Source: Candidatus Thiomargarita nelsonii (GTDB lineage: Bacteria; Pseudomonadota; Gammaproteobacteria; Beggiatoales; Beggiatoaceae). From it: 5,244 bases of DNA. The stretch is taken from NCBI GenBank assembly GCA_001640045.1, contig LUTY01002606.1, forward strand, positions 1 to 5,244, read 5' to 3'. Shown here in pieces: positions 1 to 4,530 of this stretch. The notes under the pieces were generated by a model that did not search any database, was not told where the DNA came from, and saw only the letters and a program-made list of their open reading frames with translations. Within the stretch, counting starts at the first letter, position 1. Each line of letters starts with the position of its first letter. The translations under genes and the position numbers were made by a program.

Positions 1-84
1 CATAGAAAAAAATGAAGGTGTGAACGAAGTGACTAACGATATGCTGCCACAAAATGTAAGTGAATGGATAACATGCGACTGAAC
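1..84 (+). other. Non-subtilase sequence abutting the peptidase fragment; possible 3' end of an inserted gene
   Basis: Beyond the point where S8 similarity stops, the DNA turns more AT-rich. On the plus strand one frame is open from position 2 to a TGA at 80-82 and would encode a 26-residue C-terminus containing NEVTNDMLPQN and ending in WITCD. The stop lies only a few bases from the apparent breakpoint, as happens when a transposase gene runs into the end of an insertion sequence. Only one end is visible, so no terminal inverted repeat or target duplication can be assessed, and I do not recognise the peptide. It may equally be unrelated DNA joined by deletion. Confidence 0.3.
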
Positions 85-516
85 GTCCATGGGATCGCCA
101 TCGTTGTATGCGAAATCGTATCCATAAACATCGTCTACAAAGCCATTGCCATCATCGTCTATACCGTTGCCGGGTATCTCGCCCACATTTATCCAACGAT
201 TATCAACCAGATCGTCATGATTGTAATCCACGCCAGTGTCGATCACGGGACGCTCATTCGGTGCCATCGTAGGTTCGCTGCTTTGACTCACTGACAAATT
301 ATTATAGGTCAGGCGACCTTCGCCAGTATTGCTCAGCGTTAAGGTTTCTAAAACGGTTGTTGTTTCTTGTGCAATGACTGTGGACGATAAGCCAAACAGG
401 CCTACACACAAAGCCAATTGTGTCCATGGTTTGAGCGAAGTAGCAAGGATTTCTGCTAAATACGCAAGCATACGGGTAAATCGTGCCCCTATCGGCACTT
501 TAGAGCTGTCCATCAT
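1..516 (-). CDS. Subtilisin-like S8 serine peptidase precursor, N-terminal fragment (runs off the left edge, probably disrupted)
   Basis: Exported serine endopeptidase of the subtilase (S8) family, judged from its N-terminal part. Two adjacent ATGs (516-514 and 513-511) follow an AGGAGG at 525-520; the second has the better 6 nt spacing. Residues 34-49 are a hydrophobic signal segment ending in VIA before Q50, after an unusually long N-terminal region. Residues 90-96 read PVIDTGV and contain the catalytic Asp (Asp93), followed by DYNHDDL, then GNGIDDDGNGF and DVYGYDF, the calcium-rich stretch common in secreted bacterial subtilases. Family similarity ends at DPMD (residue 144, position 85). 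The expected catalytic-His motif GHGTHVAG is absent from all three minus-strand frames, although the reading frame stays open to the edge (172 codons visible). The mature domain also begins unusually close to a segment reading LTLSNTGEG, so an internal deletion is possible too. The seen part cannot be an active protease; an insertion or rearrangement near position 84 is the likeliest reason. Confidence 0.75.
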   Translation of the reverse strand, partial: MMDSSKVPIGARFTRMLAYLAEILATSLKPWTQLALCVGLFGLSSTVIAQETTTVLETLTLSNTGEGRLTYNNLSVSQSSEPTMAPNERPVIDTGVDYNHDDLVDNRWINVGEIPGNGIDDDGNGFVDDVYGYDFAYNDGDPMDVQSHVIHSLTFCGSISLVTSFTPSFFSM

Positions 517-534
517 TTACCTCCTTCTGATATG

Positions 535-576
535 GTATAAAAGGAGTCCAAGATAAATCTTGGACTCCTTTTATAC
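535..576. repeat. Perfect 19 bp inverted repeat with TAAA loop, containing the 20 bp palindrome seen again at 4479-4518
   Basis: Arms 535-553 and 558-576 are exact reverse complements around a 4 nt TAAA loop. The core 546-565, GTCCAAGATAAATCTTGGAC, is identical to 4499-4518. The hairpin sits nine bases upstream of the Shine-Dalgarno of the S8 peptidase fragment. On the plus strand it is followed by an A-run and on the minus strand by CATATCAG, so neither direction gives the T-run of an intrinsic terminator. A dispersed palindromic (REP/MITE-like) element is the better reading. If transcribed, the stem would form just ahead of the peptidase ribosome binding site. Confidence 0.85.
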
Positions 577-585
577 AAAAAAAAA

Positions 586-613
586 GGTGAGTTTTGCGAT
601 AGCAAAACCCACC
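586..613. repeat. Imperfect palindrome, 12 bp arms around GATA
   Basis: GGTGAGTTTTGC (586-597) pairs with GCAAAACCCACC (602-613) around GATA with one mismatch (A against C). It begins ten bases after the preceding hairpin, separated by an A-run, and continues into CCTAC on the right only. The sequence is unrelated to the neighbouring palindromes, so it seems to be a second dispersed palindrome family. I recall closely similar GGTGGGTTTTGC-type palindromes between genes in cyanobacteria and Beggiatoa relatives, but could not check this. Confidence 0.65.
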
Positions 614-651
614 CTACAATAACCCTTCCTACGCTAAGTTTTGTTCCCAAA

Positions 652-684
652 AGACCTCTGATGTTTTGGAAACCTCAGAGGTCT
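652..684 (-). terminator. Hairpin downstream of the LRR protein gene; weak candidate terminator or a third palindromic repeat
   Basis: Arms 652-666 and 670-684 pair over 14 of 15 positions around TGG (one T against C mismatch); the outer ten pairs, AGACCTCTGA with TCAGAGGTCT, are perfect. On the minus strand it begins 30 nt after the stop codon at 714 and is followed by TTTT (652-649), with a nine-A run before it. This fits a modest Rho-independent terminator for the LRR gene. The short T-run, and the presence of two other palindromes in the same spacer, leave a dispersed repeat as an alternative. Confidence 0.5.
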
Positions 685-713
685 GGGCGCGGAATTTTTT
701 TTTCTGCTATACC

Positions 714-3700
714 TCACTCTGTTGGCAAGGACATAAGCTCAGCTTCTGGTAAGGGCTCAGCATTGTCTAGCTCGGCTGGTCCCTCCTGAGTCGTGATGTC
801 AGTGTTACTAACAGATGGCAGCCCATCTATGTTCCCTGTCACCATACCCTCGCCTGAGATTGTATGCAATTGAACCCAACCACTATTATTCATCCTGACC
901 CAAATTCCGTCTGGTGAGCCAAAGTCAATAATGACATCCGCCTGAGCATTATTATCCAAGTATCCCGTGGTCATGCTATTGGGTGACAAAGAATGCAATT
1001 TAACCCAGGTGCTATTATTCATCCTGACCCAAATGCCATAAGGTGAACCAAAGTCAATAATAACCTCGGCCAGACCACCACCATCCATATCTCCCGTGGT
1101 CATGCTCTCCGCTGAGACAGAATGCAATTGAACCCAGGTGCTGTTATTCATCCAGACCCAAATACCATAAGGTGAGCCAAAGTCAATAATAACCTCGGCC
1201 AGTCCATTACCATCCATATCTCCCGTGGTCATGCTCTCGGCTGACAAAGAATGCAATTTAACCCAGGTGCTGTTATTCATCCAGACCCAAATACCATCTG
1301 GTGAGCCAAAGTCAATAATAACCTCGGCCAGACCACCACCATCTATATCTCCCGTGGTCATGCTCTCGGCTGAGACAGAATGCAATTGAACCCAGGTGCT
1401 GTTATTCATCCAGACCCAAATACCATCTGGTGAGCCAAAGTCAATAATGACATCCGCCAGTCCACCACCATCCATATCTCCCGTGGTCATGCTCTCGGGT
1501 GATAAGGAATGCAATTTAACCCAGGTGCTGTTATTCAGCCAGATCCAAATACCATAAGGTGAGCCAAAGTCAATAATGATATCGTCCTGACCACTACCAT
1601 CAATATCACCAATAACCATGCTTATGGGTGAGAGGGGATGAATATCAGCCCAAGAGTCGTTATTCATCCATGCCCAAATACCATATTGTGAGCCAAAGTC
1701 AATAACAACATCATTTGGGTTAATACTACAGTATGAAGGTGATACTTGAGTACGCCAATTCGGCTCCTTTTCTGAGAGCCAAGCAATAAAGTCAGCGTCA
1801 TAAGCCGTCTCATCATTAATTAAGTTGTTGTTTTCTAATTTTATACCCCATGGTGGATCATACAGATCCGTCAAATTCATTAACGCCTCTGGAATTTTTC
1901 CGCACAGTTGGTTGTTATACAGATAGAGAACAAGTAAATTGCTCAACTGACCCAGTTCCGGTGGGATTTCTCCGCTGAGTTGGTTGGAAGACAGCCGGAA
2001 ATCTTGTAAACTGCTCAACTGACCCAGTTCCGGTGAGATAGAACCGCTGAGTTGGTTGAAATCCAGATAGAGAGATTGTAAACTGCTCAATTGACCCAGT
2101 TCCGGTGGGATAGTACCGCTGAGTTGGTTGAAAGACAGAAATAGTTGCGATACATGTCCACCGCTACATGTCAGTCCATACCAACTACAAGGCGTATTCG
2201 TCACATTCCACCCGGTATTAGTTTTCCAGTTATCACCACCTGTACTATTATAAAGAGCGACAAGAGCTTCACACTCCGGTTTTGGAATTTCAGTAACTGT
2301 ATCGCAGATAGAGCCCGTCTGAGGCTCAAAATTAGCGTTGACGCTATGGTTAGTGTCCATGGTAACGGAACAACTGCTGGTGCCACTACAGCTACCACTC
2401 CAACCGGTAAATGTAGAACCAACATCAGGTGTAGCCGTCAAAGTGACTTCAGTTCCAGAATCGTAATCTTCGGAGCAATCACTACCACAATTAATTCCCG
2501 TTGGGGAACTGGTGATTGTGCCGCTGCCTGTTCCGGTTTTTGTGACGGTTAGTGTCTTTTGGATTGGGTCGTTGTCTGTGATTGTCACCACCGCCGGCTC
2601 GCCTAATTCGGCACCACCAGTGGGATTGCCTAAGCTGACGCTGAAAGTTTCATCGCTTTCCTGCTCGCTATCGTCAATGATGTCCACTGTAAAAGTCTTG
2701 TCAGCGGTATCGCCGTCTGCCCAGTTCAAAGTGCCTGTTGTTTGGGTGTAGTCGTCGGGGGCGGTGGCGGTTTCGTCGCTGGTGGCGTATTCTAGCGATA
2801 CTGCACCTAGACTGTTTTCTGTACGAGTGACGGTAATAGTTGCGGTGCCGTCTCCTTCATTGATATTGTAATTAGTCGCTGAAAATTGCAACAAACTACA
2901 GTATGTAGGTGATATTTGTGTACGCCAATCAGGGTTTTTTTCATCAAGCCAAGTAATAAATGCAGCGTCATAAGCGGTATCATCATTTATTAAGTTGTTG
3001 TTTTCTAAACTTAAACGATACAACCACTCATTCAAGTTCATTAACTCAGATGGGATTTCTCCGCATAGTTGGTTGTTATTCAGATAGAGATCCAATAAAC
3101 TGCTCAACTGACCCAGTTCCGGTGGGATAGGACCGGTGAGTTGGTTGGTAGACAGAGAGAGCCCCATTAAACCGCTCAACTGACCCAGTTCCGGTGGGAT
3201 AGTACCGCTGAGTTGATTGGAATCCAGATAGAGTCCCAATAAACTGCTCAACTGTTCCAGTTCCGGTGGGATAGGACCGCTGAGTTGGTTAGAATCCAGA
3301 TAGAGCGCTATTAAACTGCTCAACTGACCCAGTTCCGGTGGGATAGGACCGCTGAGTTGGTTAGAATCCAGAGCGAGATTTGTCAAATTGTTCAACTGAC
3401 CCAGTTCCGGTGGGATAGTACCGCTGAGTTGGTTGTTCGACAGAGAGATCTGTGTCAAATTGCTCAACTGACCCAATTCCGGTGGGATAGTACCGCTGAG
3501 TTGGTTGAAAGACAGTCCGAGATATGTCAAATTGCTCAACTGACCCAGTTCCGGTGGTATAGAACCGCTGAGTTGGTTGGAATACAGACGGATCTCTTGT
3601 AAATTGCTTAACTGACCCAGTTCCGGTGGGATAGGACCGCTGAGTTGGTTGGAATTCATCTCTAGCTTCGATACATGTCCACCGTTACATGTTACTCCAT

Positions 3701-3899
3701 ACCAACTACAAGGCGTATTCGTCACATTCCAATCCCAGTGATTACCCCAGTTATCACCACCTGTACTATTATAAAGAGCCACAAGAGCTTCACACTCCGT
3801 AGATGGAATTTCAGTAACAGCAGCGCAGTCAGTTGCAGCTTGCGCCAAAGGTGACATTAAAAACAATACTAACAAGCCAAAATAAGGTTTTTTCAACAT
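714..3899 (-). CDS. Secreted mosaic LRR / Calx-beta / InlB-B-like / seven-repeat propeller-like protein, 1061 aa
   Basis: Probable exported binding or adhesion protein; no catalytic motif is visible. The ATG at 3899-3897 follows AAGGAG (3912-3907) by 7 nt. Order: signal peptide 1-21 (ends AQA before A22); Cys-containing LRR N-cap about 25-81; nine plant-type LRRs 84-300 (NQLSG.IPPELGQL, mostly 24 residues each); C-cap to Cys334; Calx-beta domain about 338-444 (NEGDGTATITV, then DETF and ITDND); Cys-containing InlB-B-like repeat about 449-525 (FTGWSGSCSG); second N-cap 532-588; four LRRs 591-690; C-cap to Cys724; seven 43-residue repeats 730-1026 with GD.DG.G...VIIDFG and GIWVWMNN; acidic tail without sorting signal (no PEP-CTERM, LPXTG or late transmembrane helix). 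The two LRR modules match cysteine for cysteine (25/532, 36/543, 64/571, 71/578, 279/666, 334/724), so one arose by duplication. The 43-residue repeats resemble FG-GAP/VCBS blades with possible calcium-binding Asp loops; seven would suit a closed beta-propeller, which is inference. The gene stands alone: 630 bp to the upstream gene, 197 bp to the downstream one. The ligand is unknown. Confidence 0.9.
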   Translation of the reverse strand: MLKKPYFGLLVLFLMSPLAQAATDCAAVTEIPSTECEALVALYNSTGGDNWGNHWDWNVTNTPCSWYGVTCNGGHVSKLEMNSNQLSGPIPPELGQLSNLQEIRLYSNQLSGSIPPELGQLSNLTYLGLSFNQLSGTIPPELGQLSNLTQISLSNNQLSGTIPPELGQLNNLTNLALDSNQLSGPIPPELGQLSSLIALYLDSNQLSGPIPPELEQLSSLLGLYLDSNQLSGTIPPELGQLSGLMGLSLSTNQLTGPIPPELGQLSSLLDLYLNNNQLCGEIPSELMNLNEWLYRLSLENNNLINDDTAYDAAFITWLDEKNPDWRTQISPTYCSLLQFSATNYNINEGDGTATITVTRTENSLGAVSLEYATSDETATAPDDYTQTTGTLNWADGDTADKTFTVDIIDDSEQESDETFSVSLGNPTGGAELGEPAVVTITDNDPIQKTLTVTKTGTGSGTITSSPTGINCGSDCSEDYDSGTEVTLTATPDVGSTFTGWSGSCSGTSSCSVTMDTNHSVNANFEPQTGSICDTVTEIPKPECEALVALYNSTGGDNWKTNTGWNVTNTPCSWYGLTCSGGHVSQLFLSFNQLSGTIPPELGQLSSLQSLYLDFNQLSGSISPELGQLSSLQDFRLSSNQLSGEIPPELGQLSNLLVLYLYNNQLCGKIPEALMNLTDLYDPPWGIKLENNNLINDETAYDADFIAWLSEKEPNWRTQVSPSYCSINPNDVVIDFGSQYGIWAWMNNDSWADIHPLSPISMVIGDIDGSGQDDIIIDFGSPYGIWIWLNNSTWVKLHSLSPESMTTGDMDGGGLADVIIDFGSPDGIWVWMNNSTWVQLHSVSAESMTTGDIDGGGLAEVIIDFGSPDGIWVWMNNSTWVKLHSLSAESMTTGDMDGNGLAEVIIDFGSPYGIWVWMNNSTWVQLHSVSAESMTTGDMDGGGLAEVIIDFGSPYGIWVRMNNSTWVKLHSLSPNSMTTGYLDNNAQADVIIDFGSPDGIWVRMNNSGWVQLHTISGEGMVTGNIDGLPSVSNTDITTQEGPAELDNAEPLPEAELMSLPTE
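822..1712 (-). repeat. Tandem array of seven 129 bp units (43-residue repeats) at the 3' end of the LRR gene
   Basis: IDFG-type motifs recur exactly every 43 codons, with the Asp at residues 734, 777, 820, 863, 906, 949 and 992. Units 3-5 are nearly identical in DNA; units 1 and 7 are the most divergent. Units 2, 4 and 6 carry WVKLHSLS, whereas units 3, 5 and 7 carry WVQLH(S/T)(V/I)S, so the array alternates with a 258 bp super-period. Such arrays can gain or lose units by slippage or unequal recombination. Confidence 0.9.
1725..1837 (-). repeat. C-cap coding segment of the second LRR module, direct repeat of 2895-3007
   Basis: This 113 bp segment encodes the Cys724 end of the second module (LENNNLIND to SPSYC). 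It aligns without gaps to 2895-3007, which encodes the equivalent C-cap ending at Cys334. Both share ACTACAGTATG at one end and TTGTTGTTTTCTA at the other. This shows that the C-cap was duplicated together with the LRRs. Confidence 0.8.
1830..2129 (-). repeat. Second LRR array, four repeats
   Basis: Repeats start at Asn591, Asn615, Asn639 and Asn663 of the LRR protein, the first three being exactly 72 bp. The second has SISPEL in place of the usual IPPEL, and the last carries a few extra residues (YDPPWG) before the C-cap. The consensus is the same as in the nine-repeat array, which suggests recent duplication or exchange between arrays. Confidence 0.85.
2148..2278 (-). repeat. N-cap coding segment of the second LRR module, direct repeat of 3669-3799
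   Basis: This 131 bp segment aligns without gaps to 3669-3799, offset 1521 bp. It encodes CEALVALYNSTGGDNW through NTPCSWYG.TC. Most differences fall in the short stretch between the conserved W and WNVTNTP. The high DNA identity indicates a fairly recent duplication or ongoing gene conversion. It also makes the pair a plausible site for recombination that would delete the first LRR array together with the Calx-beta and InlB-B-like domains. Confidence 0.85.
3000..3650 (-). repeat. First LRR array, nine repeats with a 72 bp period
   Basis: Repeat starts fall at Asn84, 108, 132, 156, 180, 204, 228, 252 and 276; eight units are 24 residues and the last is 25. The consensus NQLSG(P/S/T)IPPELGQLS(N/S)L followed by a variable seven-to-eight-residue segment matches the plant-specific LRR class, which also occurs in secreted bacterial proteins. 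The sixth unit has ELEQL instead of ELGQL, and the ninth (LCGEIPSELMNL) grades into the C-cap. Confidence 0.9.
3669..3799 (-). repeat. N-cap coding segment of the first LRR module, direct repeat of 2148-2278
   Basis: Partner of the segment at 2148-2278, same length without gaps. It encodes the cap with Cys36, Cys64 and Cys71, where the second module has Cys543, Cys571 and Cys578. Confidence 0.85.
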
Positions 3900-3930
3900 T
3901 GATAATCTCCTTAATTGAACAAAAAAATTG

Positions 3931-3939
3931 AGTATATCA
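3931..3939 (-). promoter_or_regulatory. Extended -10 promoter for the LRR protein gene
   Basis: On the minus strand TGATATACT (3939-3931) fits the extended -10 pattern TGnTATAAT with one mismatch. It would start transcription about 25 nt before the ATG, leaving room for the AAGGAG site at 3912-3907. No good -35 is present at 16-18 bp, which is acceptable for extended -10 promoters but lowers confidence in this AT-rich setting. Confidence 0.45.
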
Positions 3940-4072
3940 CAGTCTTTTGTTAATTTAAAATTAATAAAATAAAATCGGAAATCGATAGGAGACCAAAAAG
4001 GTTAAAACTCGATGTTCAAGTTTTTTAATTAACAGCCCCCCCGCCATGAGTTCTAAAGCATCTCTCCTAAGG

Positions 4073-4138
4073 TCAAAAGGTTGCAAACCTGCTCCGGCAA
4101 AAAATAAAGAGATGTCGCAGGGTTAATGGACATTTCAT
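4073..4138 (-). CDS. Possible 21-residue peptide ORF behind a strong promoter and ribosome binding site
   Basis: The ATG at 4138-4136 lies 8 nt after AGGAG (4151-4147), itself about 10 nt downstream of the start predicted from the promoter at 4195-4167. The peptide is basic and hydrophobic (starts MKCPLTLRHLFIF, ends RFATF) and stops with TGA at 4075-4073. A second ATG at 4133 opens an overlapping 26-codon frame (MSINPATSLYF...) ending at 4053, and a third ORF at 4047-3961 (MAGGLLIKKLEHRV...) encodes 28 residues in another frame. These may be a leader peptide, a decayed gene broken by frameshifts, or chance. No family is recognised; the signals are better than the peptide. Confidence 0.25.
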   Translation of the reverse strand: MKCPLTLRHLFIFCRSRFATF

Positions 4139-4166
4139 TTTTAAGTCTCCTGTGTGAAAGTCAAAA

Positions 4167-4195
4167 AGTATAATAATAAAAAACTTGTGAGTCAA
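4167..4195 (-). promoter_or_regulatory. Near-consensus sigma70 promoter reading toward the LRR gene
   Basis: Minus strand: -35 TTGACT (4195-4190), exactly 17 bp, then -10 TATACT (4172-4167), each one base from consensus. The predicted start is near 4160, just ahead of the AGGAG at 4151-4147. It would drive the short ORFs at 4138-3961 and could give the LRR gene a leader of about 260 nt in addition to its proximal promoter. The AT-rich background makes chance matches more likely, but the combination of both boxes, ideal spacing and a following ribosome binding site is notable. Confidence 0.55.
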
Positions 4196-4478
4196 GCTTT
4201 AAATCCCAAGGGAACGCCAAAGCGATGACACCCTTTGACTTAAGTATTACCACCCTCATTAAAAAATGCAACACTATTTGTAATTAAATATTAAAAAAAC
4301 AACTAAAATCATTTTGTTAAAAACAATTTTTTTTTACCGGTTTTTCACAATGGGTTTAGCCTTTGTCAAAAAATCAACAATAACCAATTTTTTTAAAAAG
4401 GATAAATTACTGCAAAGGTTTATTTGTCGCAGTAGTGAGTACACCGAATGTTTGACAACGAATACTATACTTGTCGGA

Positions 4479-4518
4479 GTCCAAGATTTATCTTGGACGT
4501 CCAAGATAAATCTTGGAC
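4479..4518. repeat. 40 bp perfect palindrome made of two abutting 20 bp palindromes
   Basis: 4479-4498 (loop TTTA) and 4499-4518 (loop TAAA) are exact reverse complements of each other with no spacer. Each half is itself an 8 bp inverted repeat around a 4 nt loop. The right half is identical to 546-565, and the GGAG preceding the left half also matches the copy at 543-553. It begins 12 nt after the stop codon of the WYL regulator. No T-run follows in either direction, so it is a dispersed palindromic element first, and a terminator only possibly. Confidence 0.85.
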
Positions 4519-4530
4519 GCCTACCAAAGC

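Larger units (their letters stand above)
3900..4530. other. AT-rich intergenic region of about 630 bp between the WYL regulator and the LRR protein gene
   Basis: No long ORF here looks like protein. The stretch holds, from right to left, a 40 bp palindrome (4479-4518), poly-T and poly-A tracts (4260-4400), a strong minus-strand promoter (4195-4167) with a ribosome binding site and very short ORFs (4138-3961), a C7 tract (4036-4042) and an extended -10 promoter (3939-3931). A plus-strand open frame at 4314-4553 is low-complexity (F, K and T rich) and starts without a clear ribosome binding site, so I do not call it a gene. Confidence 0.6.

Noticed and set aside
64..556. Two plus-strand ORFs (64-294 and 329-556) opposite the peptidase fragment
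   Set aside because: They lie antisense to clear subtilase motifs, have no recognisable domains and no good ribosome binding sites; the second also reads through the palindrome at 535-576.
535..585. Intrinsic terminator at the 19 bp hairpin
   Set aside because: An A-run, not a T-run, follows on the plus strand, and on the minus strand the sequence after the stem has no T-run and leads straight into a ribosome binding site.
2145..2751. Plus-strand ORFs 2145-2552 and 2512-2751 and minus-strand ORF 2201-2425
   Set aside because: All overlap the Calx-beta, InlB-B-like and N-cap coding region of the 1061-residue protein in other frames, and their composition is an artefact of that gene.
3357..3602. 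Plus-strand ORF with a repetitive protein (QLTQFRWDSTAELV)
   Set aside because: The repeats are the antisense image of the 72 bp LRR units; the regularity comes from the LRR array.
4053..4151. A riboswitch in the LRR leader
   Set aside because: Only a 5 bp stem (AGGTT/AACCT) and scattered short pairings were found; nothing matched the cores of c-di-GMP, cobalamin or other classes that I could recognise.
4452..4471. TTGACA (4452-4457) and TATACT (4466-4471) as a plus-strand promoter
   Set aside because: The spacing is only 8 bp, and the region downstream is antisense to the regulator with no plus-strand gene.
535..4518. CRISPR array
   Set aside because: The repeats here are either protein-coding tandem units with no spacers or isolated palindromes; no regular repeat-spacer pattern exists.
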